A stretch of DNA of 64,000 bases, taken from positions 186,001-250,000 of the forward strand of contig NZ_CP159831.1 in NCBI RefSeq assembly GCF_047730075.1, read 5' to 3'. This stretch comes from Njordibacter sp905182035. GTDB lineage: Bacteria > Pseudomonadota > Gammaproteobacteria > Pseudomonadales > Balneatricaceae. Position numbers and translations under genes: made by a program. Under the pieces are notes generated by a model. The model was not told the origin of the DNA and made no database searches. It worked only from the letters and a program-made list of their open reading frames with translations. Shown here piece after piece: positions 33,610-42,324 of this stretch. Positions within the stretch are counted from its first letter, which is position 1. Each line of letters opens with the position of its first letter.

Positions 33610-33637
33610 GGATGGGGTCGAGACGCTAGAATTCAAG
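33610..33637 (-). promoter_or_regulatory. Sigma32 heat-shock promoter of hslVU
   Basis: On the minus strand CTTGAAT (33637-33631), a 13-bp spacer and CCCCATCC (33617-33610), matching the CTTGAAA/CCCCAT consensus. The leader to hslV is ~50 nt. The cognate sigma factor gene rpoH is at 62055-62942. Confidence 0.88.
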
Positions 33638-33659
33638 CGTAAACGGACTTAACAGACGT

Positions 33660-34253
33660 TTAGTTAGCGCTTTTACTAATTCGAATCGACTCAATGCTCT
33701 GTTGGGCGAGGAGGTCTTCGGCTTTGTTAAGGGTTGAGCGGTTGCTAAATGGCCCGATGCGAACGCGATACCAAACGGAGCCAGTGCTCGATACTGTTTT
33801 TTCGACCACAACATTATTCATATTAATAAGGATCAGTTCAGCCCTAAGGCGGTCAGCTTCAGCCAGCTTACGAAAAGATCCGGCCTGCAGTAAGATGTTA
33901 GTCTTCTTTTGAGGGTCTTTAGGTGTGGAGATATAAGCATCCACTTGCACTGGGGTAACTTCACTATCGGGCAATAAGGTATAAAAGTCGAAGCTGTCCT
34001 TTGGTTCGATAACACCTTTCTTATCAAGCGCCTTGTCTATGTTTTTCGGTGCCAACTTAATCGCTTTAGATGGGTTGTTTTTTTCACTTACAACGGTGCT
34101 AGCGTTGGTATCATCTGGCTGTTGTGAAAGCATCACCAGGGCCGCCAAAAAACCCATGCTTACAATTAAGGTAAACAGCATCACCCAGCCTGAAACAGCA
34201 GGTTTGCGTGGCTTTTTCTTGGGTTTTCGCTTAGCGTAATCGTGGGGTGCCAT
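33660..34253 (-). CDS. SPOR-domain cell-division protein (FtsN-like)
   Basis: A 197-aa inner-membrane protein: a short basic cytoplasmic tail (KRKPKKKPRKP), one membrane helix (~22-42, WVMLFTLIVSMGFLAALVML), a linker, and a C-terminal SPOR domain (~115-195: ILLQAGSFRKLAEADRLRAEL…VRIGPFSNRSTLNKAEDLL). SPOR domains bind denuded septal glycan. The architecture is that of FtsN, which usually lies next to argS/priA or hslVU in this group, though other SPOR proteins share it. It starts 2 bp after the argS stop. Confidence 0.88.
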   Translation of the reverse strand: MAPHDYAKRKPKKKPRKPAVSGWVMLFTLIVSMGFLAALVMLSQQPDDTNASTVVSEKNNPSKAIKLAPKNIDKALDKKGVIEPKDSFDFYTLLPDSEVTPVQVDAYISTPKDPQKKTNILLQAGSFRKLAEADRLRAELILINMNNVVVEKTVSSTGSVWYRVRIGPFSNRSTLNKAEDLLAQQSIESIRISKSAN

Positions 34254-34255
34254 GG

Positions 34256-36013
34256 CTACATTTGCTCTGGTGCGTCGACACCCAACAGGCTTAGGCCGTT
34301 AGCCATGACTTGGCACGCGGCCATGCAAAGACACATGCGAGCGTTACGTAACTTAGCATCGTCAATAACCATGCGGTGAGCGTTGTAGTAACTGTGAAAA
34401 TTACTGGCTAAGTCTTTAAGGTAATGGGCAACCTGATGGGGCTCGTGGTTGTTGGCCGCACTAGTGATGACTTCTGGGTACAGTTCAATCTGCTGCATAA
34501 GAGCGATTTCCGTCTCTTCGTTAAGCTTTTCTAGTTGCTGCAGACCTATTTCTGAATTCCATGCCATGTTCTTTTCTGCCAATTTTCTAATAAGGGTGCA
34601 GATACGTGCATGAGCATACTGAATGTAATACACCGGATTGTCTTTACTTTCTGACTTAGCAAGGTCCAAGTCAAAATCCATATGTTGTTCCGATTTACGT
34701 GTGACATAGAAGAAGCGTGAGGCGTCTTTGCCCACTTCTTCACGAAGTTCGCGTAAGGTCACAAAAGAACCACTACGGGTAGACATTTGCACCCGTTCTG
34801 CACCACGATACAAAATGGCAAATTGAACTAGCTTTACTACTAAGCGGGCAGGGTTAATACCTAGGGCTTGTAACGCGGCCTTTACCCTAATGATGTAGCC
34901 GTGGTGATCTGCTCCCCATACATTAATGACCGTATCCATGCCACGTTCGAACTTATTCAAATGGTAGGCAATGTCGGACGCAAAGTAGGTGGTTTGGCCA
35001 TTGTCACGTTTTACTACGCGGTCTTTGTCGTCGCCAAATTCCGTAGAACGAAACCATAAGGCACCGCCGTCTTCATAGACATGGCCTTGTTCTTGTAGTT
35101 TAGTAATGGCACGGTTGATTTGGTCGCCATGGTCTAGGCTACGTTCGGAGAACCACTGCTCGAAGTCCACACCAAAACCGTGTAAATCCTGCTTAATATC
35201 ATCACGAATAGAGTCTAGGCCAGCATCAAACATTAAGCGATAATCACTTTTGCCCAGCAAGTTCTGAGCACGCTCAACCAAATCATCGATGTGTTTTTCT
35301 TTGTCGCCTTCAGGGGCATCTGCATGGAGGCCAGCCATCACTGCTGCAGCATCACGCTGTAAACGGCTACCCACTTGTGCATGCAGTTGTTGGGCTATGT
35401 CATTAACATAATCACCTTGATAACCATTACTTGGGAATACAATCTCTTCACCTGCTTGTTGTAGGTAACGCAGCCACACACTGGCGGCCAAAATATTCAT
35501 TTGTCGGCCGGCATCATTTACGTAATATTCCCTCTCTACCTCGTAGCCCGCTGCTTCCAACAAGTTAGAAACACTGGCGCCATAGGCTGCACCGCGACCA
35601 TGGCCCACATGTAAAGGACCTGTAGGGTTGGCAGATACAAATTCAACTTGAACTTTATGGCCAGACCCACTGTTATTGCGGCCAAATTGCTCAGCTTCTT
35701 TAAGCACTCTAGCAATAACGGCCTGAGTGGCATCTTGGCTGATAAAAAAGTTAATGAAGCCTGGACCCGCAATTTCTGTTTTAGTTACTGAGTCTGATGT
35801 AGGTATGTGGTTGCAGATCAGTTCTGCGATGTCGCGTGGCTTGCGCCGTGTTGCCTTAGCTAAAGTGAGGGCGATGTTACAAGCAAGGTCGCCGTGTTGT
35901 TTGTCGCGGGTGTTATCAATTTGAATAGTGGCGACGAGATCAGCGTCAAACTCACCCACAGTTTTAAGTGCATCGATGGCTTGTTGAATGAGGTCTGCAA
36001 TGTGTTGCTTCAT
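34256..36013 (-). CDS. argS: Arginyl-tRNA synthetase
   Basis: A 585-aa class I aminoacyl-tRNA synthetase. The HIGH-type motif is GPLHVGHGRGAAYG, the N-terminal Add1 domain precedes it, and the C-terminal DALR anticodon domain ends in VDAPEQM. The KMSK motif is degenerate (VQMSTRSG), as is usual for ArgRS. Nothing unusual in length. Confidence 0.98.
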   Translation of the reverse strand: MKQHIADLIQQAIDALKTVGEFDADLVATIQIDNTRDKQHGDLACNIALTLAKATRRKPRDIAELICNHIPTSDSVTKTEIAGPGFINFFISQDATQAVIARVLKEAEQFGRNNSGSGHKVQVEFVSANPTGPLHVGHGRGAAYGASVSNLLEAAGYEVEREYYVNDAGRQMNILAASVWLRYLQQAGEEIVFPSNGYQGDYVNDIAQQLHAQVGSRLQRDAAAVMAGLHADAPEGDKEKHIDDLVERAQNLLGKSDYRLMFDAGLDSIRDDIKQDLHGFGVDFEQWFSERSLDHGDQINRAITKLQEQGHVYEDGGALWFRSTEFGDDKDRVVKRDNGQTTYFASDIAYHLNKFERGMDTVINVWGADHHGYIIRVKAALQALGINPARLVVKLVQFAILYRGAERVQMSTRSGSFVTLRELREEVGKDASRFFYVTRKSEQHMDFDLDLAKSESKDNPVYYIQYAHARICTLIRKLAEKNMAWNSEIGLQQLEKLNEETEIALMQQIELYPEVITSAANNHEPHQVAHYLKDLASNFHSYYNAHRMVIDDAKLRNARMCLCMAACQVMANGLSLLGVDAPEQM

Positions 36014-36090
36014 GTTGGTGTTTTGGCTTCTAAAGGTTTAAATGCTGTCCAGAAATGAGGACATAACAAATGCGTGTATATAACGCCTAA

Positions 36091-38301
36091 TTATCCCAGT
36101 TCTTGCGGGTCTATGTCTAGACTCCAGCGTATTTTACGCGCTGCTGGATGTTGATCTAATAAATGGCACAATTGCTGTAATAATTGCTGTAATTGTTTGC
36201 GGTTAGGGTGCTGAAGTTGTAGTTGAGCACGATAATAATGGGCTCTACGGGCCATAAAAGCAGGCATAGGGCCGAACATAAGCAAGGCTTTGGTTAGTGG
36301 TCGTAACGCTGGGCTTTGTATTTGTTGCCCTAACCAATTTAGCAGGGCAAAGGCTTGTGTCGCATCTTTTGCCTGAGCATGAAACAAGGCCATATGACCC
36401 ACGGGTGGCAAGCCACTTTGCTGGCGGATGGTTAGCTCTTGCTGAGCAAAGGCGTTGTATCCCTGGTTTACTAAAATGTTAATGGTGGGGTGATCTGCTT
36501 GGTAGGTTTGGATCACTGCTGTACCGGGTATTTGGGCACGCCCCGCACGACCTGCGGTTTGCACTAATAGTTGCGCTAGCTTTTCTGGACCGCGGAAATC
36601 ACTGCTAAACAGGCTGGCATCAGCATCTAAAATAGCCGCCAAAGTAACATTAGGAAAATGGTGACCTTTAGCCAACATTTGGGTGCCCACTAATAAGCAA
36701 GGCTCGCCCCGATGCACCTGATCTAACATACTTTCTAAGCTGCCTTTTTTACGGGTAGTGTCGCGGTCTATACGATGAACTGGCGTGTTTGGGAAGAGCG
36801 TGTTGAGCTGTTCTTCCGTTCGCTCGGTACCTTGGCCTAACGGCTTTAATTGGTGGCTCTGGCATTGTGGGCAATGTAAATGTACGGGTTGCTGGTGCTC
36901 ACAGTGGTGGCAATGTAACCTTGGGGGCCGACGGTGTAAGGTCATATTGGCATCGCAGGCTGGGCATTGTGCGGTTGCGCCACAAGACTGGCATTGTAAG
37001 CTCGGGGCAAACCCCCGCCTATTTAGCATCAGTAGAACTTGATGGTCTAAATCCAGTTGAATCTGAATCATTTCCTGTAACTGTTCAGATATGCCTGCTT
37101 GTTGTGGCTGGTTGCGTAAATCAATAACCTGATAACTTTGGCTGCTTGCTTTGCCTGCTCGTTGGGATAATAGCCATTGGCTAAATCGACCCCGTGCTAC
37201 ATTCGCCAAACTCTCTAATGAGGGCGTGGCGGAGCCCAATAAAATTGGAATGTTGGCATCAGCAGCTCTCTTTATCGCCAAGTCACGGCCATGGTAACGA
37301 AAACCTTCTTGCTGTTTGTAGGCTTGGTCGTGTTCTTCATCAATAATGATAAGGCCTAAATCTGGGATGGGGGTAAATAAGGCAGAGCGGGTACCAATGA
37401 TGATGTCAGCCTGACCAAGCCCTGCCTGTTGCCAAGCGTTAAGTCGTTGGTGTTCTGTAAGCCCCGAGTGCAGTGCCAGCACGCGGTTGTTAAAACGCTG
37501 TTCAAGCCGCTGCAGTAACTGTGGTGTAAGGCCTATTTCGGGCACCAATAACAGGGTTCGTTTACCCGCCTGCAGTTGATGGGCAATGGCGTGAAAATAC
37601 ACTTCGGTCTTACCACTACCCGTAACACCATTCAATAGGTTGCAACTAAACGTGCCATTTACCTTAGCTAAGTGCTCAACAATGTGTGATTGTTCTGGGT
37701 TGAGGTCTAGGCCCTTCTCAGCCAGTTGCAAAGTCACATGTTGAGGCTCAGGGTAGCTGGTGGTAAGCCAGCCTTTGTCTAAAAATGGTTTCAGTTGACT
37801 AGGTTTAATGCCAATGCTTTGTAGCTGACTTAGGTTGAACTCTGGGGCCAATGTTTGAAGTTGTTGCCAAAGGATGTGCTGTTTTTTGGCCCTGCCAAAG
37901 TCGGCTTCTACATCAGCTATTTGCCAATTGAGTTGGATGAGTTGATTGGGTAGCGGATGGCGCAATTTGGCCGGCAGTAGATGCATAAGAGCATCACCTA
38001 CTGGATGTTGGTAATAGTCTGCTGCCCAAAGCCCCAACTGCCAAAGTTCTTTGGATAATAGTGGCGTTTCATCTAATACTTCGCTGATAGGTTTGAGCTT
38101 GTTGAGATCTAGTTCCGTGGTTTGGTTGATGCCTACAATAAGCCCCACTCTTTCACTCCGACCCAAGGTTACACGCACTCGTAAACCAATTTCCGGCAAG
38201 TAAGAGTCTTCCGTTTTGTCTGGCGCTAAATAAGTAAACTCTTGGCGTAGACCAGTGGCGAGGGCGATTTGTAAATACATAGGCACTGGAAAATAGGACA
38301 T
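36091..38301 (-). CDS. priA: Primosomal protein N' (replication restart helicase PriA)
   Basis: A 736-aa 3'-5' helicase that reloads the replisome at stalled forks. The N-terminal DNA-binding domain (1-200) is followed by the helicase core: Walker A LNGVTGSGKTEVY, DEEH (IIIDEEHDQAYKQQ), GSATPSLES, and VQTAGRAGR in motif VI. The zinc-binding insertion carries eight Cys (CQSCG…CPAC…CHHC…CPQC). Length is normal. It is divergent from rpmE. Confidence 0.98.
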   Translation of the reverse strand: MSYFPVPMYLQIALATGLRQEFTYLAPDKTEDSYLPEIGLRVRVTLGRSERVGLIVGINQTTELDLNKLKPISEVLDETPLLSKELWQLGLWAADYYQHPVGDALMHLLPAKLRHPLPNQLIQLNWQIADVEADFGRAKKQHILWQQLQTLAPEFNLSQLQSIGIKPSQLKPFLDKGWLTTSYPEPQHVTLQLAEKGLDLNPEQSHIVEHLAKVNGTFSCNLLNGVTGSGKTEVYFHAIAHQLQAGKRTLLLVPEIGLTPQLLQRLEQRFNNRVLALHSGLTEHQRLNAWQQAGLGQADIIIGTRSALFTPIPDLGLIIIDEEHDQAYKQQEGFRYHGRDLAIKRAADANIPILLGSATPSLESLANVARGRFSQWLLSQRAGKASSQSYQVIDLRNQPQQAGISEQLQEMIQIQLDLDHQVLLMLNRRGFAPSLQCQSCGATAQCPACDANMTLHRRPPRLHCHHCEHQQPVHLHCPQCQSHQLKPLGQGTERTEEQLNTLFPNTPVHRIDRDTTRKKGSLESMLDQVHRGEPCLLVGTQMLAKGHHFPNVTLAAILDADASLFSSDFRGPEKLAQLLVQTAGRAGRAQIPGTAVIQTYQADHPTINILVNQGYNAFAQQELTIRQQSGLPPVGHMALFHAQAKDATQAFALLNWLGQQIQSPALRPLTKALLMFGPMPAFMARRAHYYRAQLQLQHPNRKQLQQLLQQLCHLLDQHPAARKIRWSLDIDPQELG

Positions 38302-38551
38302 TGAAGAGAAGTGGGTTAGAGGGTTATCCTACACCAAAGTGTCTGTGTTTGTGGTGCTTTACAAAGATAAACCGCTCATTTGATTATTTGTAAAGTCTGC
38401 GTTGGCAAAAAGGCTTGCTTATCTGGAGGTGTCTGGTAGAATTTCGCCTCTATTTTTATGGCTTGCTGGTTTTCGGCTGGCCAATTTGAAAGAGATCTTT
38501 TAAAGATCTTCGATCGGTGCGGTGCTTGGCAATAGATCAAGTGGCGGCGCC

Positions 38552-38567
38552 ATAACCTTGAGGTTAT
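38552..38567 (+). promoter_or_regulatory. Hairpin covering the rpmE ribosome site
   Basis: ATAACCT-TG-AGGTTAT is a perfect palindrome 5 bases before the rpmE ATG, and its AGG is the best Shine-Dalgarno. Folding would hide the ribosome site, so it may mediate translational control of L31. Confidence 0.5.
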
Positions 38568-38572
38568 TTCCC

Positions 38573-38785
38573 ATGCAAAAAGATATTCATCCTAAGTACG
38601 AAGCCATTAAGGCTACGTGTTCTTGCGGCAACGTTGTAGAAACGCGCTCTACGCTATGCAAAGACATGCACATTGACACATGTTCGGCATGCCACCCCTT
38701 CTACACTGGTAAGCAGAAAAATATAGACGTTGGCGGCCGTATCGATCGCTTCAACAAGCGTTTCGGTAGCCGCACTAGCAAGTAA
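38573..38785 (+). CDS. rpmE: 50S ribosomal protein L31 (zinc-binding form)
   Basis: A 70-aa L31 of the C+ type. Four Cys arranged CSCG … C … CSAC can bind zinc (ATCSCGNVV, LCKDMHIDTCSACHPFYTG). ATG 38573 gives the family start MQKDIHPKY. The zinc form is normally replaced by the Cys-free paralogue under zinc starvation; no such paralogue is in the window. Confidence 0.97.
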   Translation: MQKDIHPKYEAIKATCSCGNVVETRSTLCKDMHIDTCSACHPFYTGKQKNIDVGGRIDRFNKRFGSRTSK

Positions 38786-38810
38786 TTGATTTAGCGTTAA
38801 CCGCAACTTA

Positions 38811-38845
38811 AAAAGCCCGCCCTGGTTATCCAGCGCGGGCTTTTT
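38811..38845 (+). terminator. Intrinsic terminator of rpmE
   Basis: AAAAGCCCGC and GCGGGCTTTTT close a long stem-loop (an inner CTGG/CCAG pair also forms) 25 bp after the stop. Confidence 0.93.
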
Positions 38846-39361
38846 AGTGTGTTAATGAAAAGACGTATCCTTTTTAGTAGTGTCAGTTCGACCCTATCTC
38901 TATAACACCGCTGTGGCTTTTTGACTTTCGCGCTGAAGATATTGATATGGCGTTAATTTTGGTGCTTATGACTAGCTTGGAGTGGGATTAATTTACTGCA
39001 CGGGTGAAGTGGTGGTGCCTCAACGGCTGGTTCATTAGGCGGCAGGAGTTTTATGCCAACAATGGATGCTGAATCAGATTAAAGTCAGTTTAGTTTTAAA
39101 ATAAGGGCAGTTTGATACTCTTTTTTATTTTACAAACTTTTTATTAAAAAATATCATTATAAAACAATGCATTAGTACAACTTTCAATTCAAAAGCTAGT
39201 GTTATTGCTAACCTAAACACAAAAAACTATCGCCAAACTACTTGTCAGTAACAAAAAAGGGCGTATGCTACTTAAATAGTCGAATATGTAAAAATACGTA
39301 AAGACGGCTTGTTCGGCCTTTCGTTTAGCTGTTTAGGCGTTGTTGGCCATATAACTTATAG
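38846..39361. other. AT-rich gap before the TRAP transporter genes
   Basis: About 515 bp without a convincing gene. The composition turns strongly AT-rich from ~39100, next to the acquired-looking metabolic block. It should contain the dctP promoter, but no clear -35/-10 pair could be chosen. Confidence 0.45.
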
Positions 39362-39373
39362 TTGGAGGAATCA

Positions 39374-40360
39374 ATGAATAATTTTAATAAAAAACTTCTC
39401 AAGACTTTATCTGTTTCGGCACTCGGGTTGGCTTTAGCATCAGGTGCAGCCAATGCTGAGAACCTGAAAATGTTGACCGCTTGGGGTGGCAATCACTCTG
39501 GTACGGCTAACATGGCTTATGGCTATAACGATCTGGTGTCTAGCCTGTCTTCAGGTGCAATCACCATCAAACCTAGCGGACCTGAAGTGGTAGCTGCTGG
39601 TAAACAACTGCAACCAGTCTCGGCCGGTGTATTTGACATTATTTATACTCATGGTCTTTATCATACGGGTACAACAGGTATAGGCGCGGCCATCGACGCA
39701 GTCGAGGGTGATGTTGATAAGCGCCGCTCTTCGGGTATTTGGGACTGGGCAGACAATCATTACCAAACAACCCAAAATCTCAAAATTCTATCAATTCCTA
39801 CGGCCACTACGGGCTTTAGGTTTTTCCTTAAAGAGGCAATGGACCCAGGTTCTAAACTAAGCGGTAAGAAAATTAGGGCACTGCCTTCTTACAACAAAAT
39901 TGTTGGATCATTGGGTGGAACGGCCGTAATTATTCCGTTTGGCGAACTATACTCTGCTACGGAGAAAGGCGTTATTGACGGTCTTGTATGGCCTGCTGTT
40001 GGAGCAGTGGGTTACAAATTCCACGAAGTCGCACCTTATCTTGGTGAGCCAGCATTTGGCACCGTTTCCTACTTAATCATGATGAACTTGGACAAGTTCA
40101 ACTCTCTTGATGGCGATTCTCAAAAGGTTCTGCTAGACGCAGGTTACCAGTTAGAGAAGAACACAATTGGCATATTCAAAAACTTGTTGAAGGTAGAAAA
40201 TGCAGCTATGGTAGCGGCAGGTGCAAAAACCACATCAATTGGCTACACTTTGGACGAAGCTAATGCTTTGTATGCAGCACGTGCAATGGAAGTAGCAGTA
40301 GAGCAATCTGGTGCGACGGGGGAAGCCTTCCGCGACTTTGTAGCGTCTAAGGGCATGTAA
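39374..40360 (+). CDS. dctP: TRAP transporter substrate-binding protein (DctP family)
   Basis: A 328-aa periplasmic solute receptor. ATG 39374 has GGAGG 5 bases upstream. Signal peptide residues 1-29 (KTLSVSALGLALASGAANA). The DctP fold is recognised by LKMLTAWGG, KIRALPSYNKIVGSLGGTAVIIPFGELYSATEKGVIDGLVWP with the Arg that usually binds a carboxylate, and the C-terminal helices. It delivers substrate to the DctQM permease for Na+-driven import. The ligand is unknown; an organic acid or its amide is likely, and the facing catabolic operon suggests what it might feed. Confidence 0.93.
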   Translation: MNNFNKKLLKTLSVSALGLALASGAANAENLKMLTAWGGNHSGTANMAYGYNDLVSSLSSGAITIKPSGPEVVAAGKQLQPVSAGVFDIIYTHGLYHTGTTGIGAAIDAVEGDVDKRRSSGIWDWADNHYQTTQNLKILSIPTATTGFRFFLKEAMDPGSKLSGKKIRALPSYNKIVGSLGGTAVIIPFGELYSATEKGVIDGLVWPAVGAVGYKFHEVAPYLGEPAFGTVSYLIMMNLDKFNSLDGDSQKVLLDAGYQLEKNTIGIFKNLLKVENAAMVAAGAKTTSIGYTLDEANALYAARAMEVAVEQSGATGEAFRDFVASKGM

Positions 40361-40373
40361 GAGGTACTAACCA

Positions 40374-40408
40374 AAAGCCGTCTTATTGTTAACGCATAAG
40401 GCGGCTTT
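40374..40408 (+). promoter_or_regulatory. Stable hairpin between dctP and dctQ
   Basis: AAAGCCGTCTTAT pairs with ATAAGGCGGCTTT (one G-U) around a 9-nt loop, followed by TCACGTTTTT. It is placed to stabilise or partly terminate dctP mRNA so that the binding protein exceeds the permease. Confidence 0.7.
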
Positions 40409-40430
40409 CACGTTTTTGAGGTAAACGCCT

Positions 40431-40946
40431 ATGTCGTCTTTTATATCCAAACTCTGCAGCCTGCAGGATGCCATCACTAAGGTGGCGGCAACGCTCGCTG
40501 CTATAGGGCTTGGGTCAATTGTGATTGCATATGTTTATGAAGTAATCACGCGCTACTTTTTTAACTCGCCTACAGCCTGGGTTAGTGACTATGTATCTTA
40601 TGCTTTAGCTGCTTCGGTATTTTTAGCCCTGCCAAAAGTGACGCAAGATAAACAGCACGTTGCTGTAACTATTCTAGTGGACATAATGCCTTCCAAATGG
40701 GCAGATATTATCTATACCATCATTAGTTTGATTGGTTTTTTGTGTTTGAGCTTTGCGGCTTACGTTAGTGCACTCGAAAACTGGCGCCAGTACTCTAAAG
40801 GTATTGAGACTTTAGCGATTATTCCAATACCCCAATGGTGGGTTTCTATCTTTATAACATTTGGGCTGTTATTGAGTTCGCTCTACTTGTTACGCCAAGC
40901 GAATCCGAGTCATCGCGTCAACAGTAATCTTCTTATGGAAAATTGA
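40431..40946 (+). CDS. dctQ: TRAP transporter small permease (DctQ family)
   Basis: A 171-aa inner-membrane protein with four helices (~20-40, 52-70, 90-112, 130-150), the typical DctQ arrangement, including VITRYFFNSPTAWVSDYVSYALA and PQWWVSIFITFGLLLSSLYLL. It forms the membrane complex with DctM. Its stop lies 2 bp before the dctM ATG. GAGG precedes the start. Confidence 0.92.
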   Translation: MSSFISKLCSLQDAITKVAATLAAIGLGSIVIAYVYEVITRYFFNSPTAWVSDYVSYALAASVFLALPKVTQDKQHVAVTILVDIMPSKWADIIYTIISLIGFLCLSFAAYVSALENWRQYSKGIETLAIIPIPQWWVSIFITFGLLLSSLYLLRQANPSHRVNSNLLMEN

Positions 40947-40948
40947 TT

Positions 40949-42262
40949 ATGGAGTGGTATACAATTTTATTGGCGGGCATTGCCATTCTCTTCACTTTCT
41001 TTTTGTCAGGTGCGCCGGTATTCTTAGCATTCTTGGCTGCTATATTAGTAGGCGTTTACGTCATCATTGGACCCTATGGTTTTCCAATGTTTGCGAACAG
41101 TATTCTAGATACTGTGTCTATTACTTCGTTGGCTTCAATACCACTATTTATCCTTATGGGGGAGTTGTTATTCCGTTCTGGAACTATGGACGTGTTATTT
41201 GACTCCATCGATAAGTTAGTGGGGCGCATGCGAGGGCGTCAGTACGTTTTAGTGGTCGCTTTGTCTGCAGTGTTTGGGGCGCTATCTGGTGTAGCAATGG
41301 CTGTGGCAGCGATGCTAGGCAGGGCAATTATGCCTGGCATGCAAGCGCGAGGTTATGATCGTAAAATAGCAGCAGGCCTTATCATCGGTGGGGCAAGCTT
41401 GGCACCCATTATCCCACCCAGTTTATTGGCCATTATTGTTGGCTCTATAGCTGACGTGTCCATTGCTAAGTTGCTGATCGCTGGAGTAATCCCAGGACTA
41501 TTTATAGGTGGCATCTTTCTAGTCTACGTTTTCATTCGTATTTCATTGAATAATAAATTGGCTCCTGCGATCACAGACGGTGAACGAAATAGCGTCACCA
41601 TAGGCGACAAAGTCGTTGCCGTATTACGCACACTACCCTTTATTATCGTCATTTTTTCAGTAATGGGTTTCATTATGTTGGGCATCGCAACTCCATCAGA
41701 ATCGGCTGCAACGGGGGTGGTCGGTGCACTTATTACAGCAGCTATCTATCGTAATTTAAGCGTCAAAATGATCTGGGATTCTATAGTTGCAGCGATCACT
41801 GTATCGGCAATGATATTGGTTATTATGGCCATGTCAAAAATGTTCACTCAATTATTAGCATTTACTGGCGCTACTAGTGAATTGGTCGACCTGGTAGCGA
41901 ATTTAGGGTATTCCCCGATGATGATGTTGTTTATCTTGCTTGCTGTGCCTTTCGTACTGTGTATGTTTATTGACACTATTGCAGTTATATTATTGACCAT
42001 ACCTATCTACCAACCTGTAGTTGATAGCTTGGGTTTTGACCCTGTGTGGTTCTGGCTATTATTTTTAGTCAACATAACACTGGGTGCAATTACGCCACCG
42101 TTCGGTTATACCTTGTTCGCATTTAAGGCGGTGGTTCCTGATATGACTATCAGTGAAGTTTACAAAGCGACTTGGCCCTTTGTCATCTTATTCCTTATTG
42201 GCATTGTCTCTATTGCCGCTTTCCCTGGTATCGCAACATGGTTACCTAATTTAGTAGGCTAG
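40949..42262 (+). CDS. dctM: TRAP transporter large permease (DctM family)
   Basis: A 437-aa polytopic protein with about 12 hydrophobic segments, the ion-coupled translocation subunit. Family signatures: FLAFLAAILVGVYV, SGVAMAVAAMLGRAIMPGM, GGASLAPIIPPSLLAIIVG and ITPPFGYTLFAFKAV. ATG 40949 is used, and an in-frame TTG at 40943 would add two residues. It ends convergently with the F420 operon, 62 bp apart. Confidence 0.95.
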   Translation: MEWYTILLAGIAILFTFFLSGAPVFLAFLAAILVGVYVIIGPYGFPMFANSILDTVSITSLASIPLFILMGELLFRSGTMDVLFDSIDKLVGRMRGRQYVLVVALSAVFGALSGVAMAVAAMLGRAIMPGMQARGYDRKIAAGLIIGGASLAPIIPPSLLAIIVGSIADVSIAKLLIAGVIPGLFIGGIFLVYVFIRISLNNKLAPAITDGERNSVTIGDKVVAVLRTLPFIIVIFSVMGFIMLGIATPSESAATGVVGALITAAIYRNLSVKMIWDSIVAAITVSAMILVIMAMSKMFTQLLAFTGATSELVDLVANLGYSPMMMLFILLAVPFVLCMFIDTIAVILLTIPIYQPVVDSLGFDPVWFWLLFLVNITLGAITPPFGYTLFAFKAVVPDMTISEVYKATWPFVILFLIGIVSIAAFPGIATWLPNLVG

Positions 42263-42272
42263 AATTTGGATT

Positions 42273-42295
42273 AAAAAACCAGGGCAACTTGCCCT
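42273..42295 (-). terminator. Intrinsic terminator of the F420 operon
   Basis: On the minus strand AGGGC-AAGTT-GCCCT, then GG and six T. It stands 30 bp after the fbiC stop, between the convergent dctM and fbiC genes. Confidence 0.75.
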
Positions 42296-42324
42296 TGTTA
42301 ACGTTTTACTTAGGAGAAATAGTT

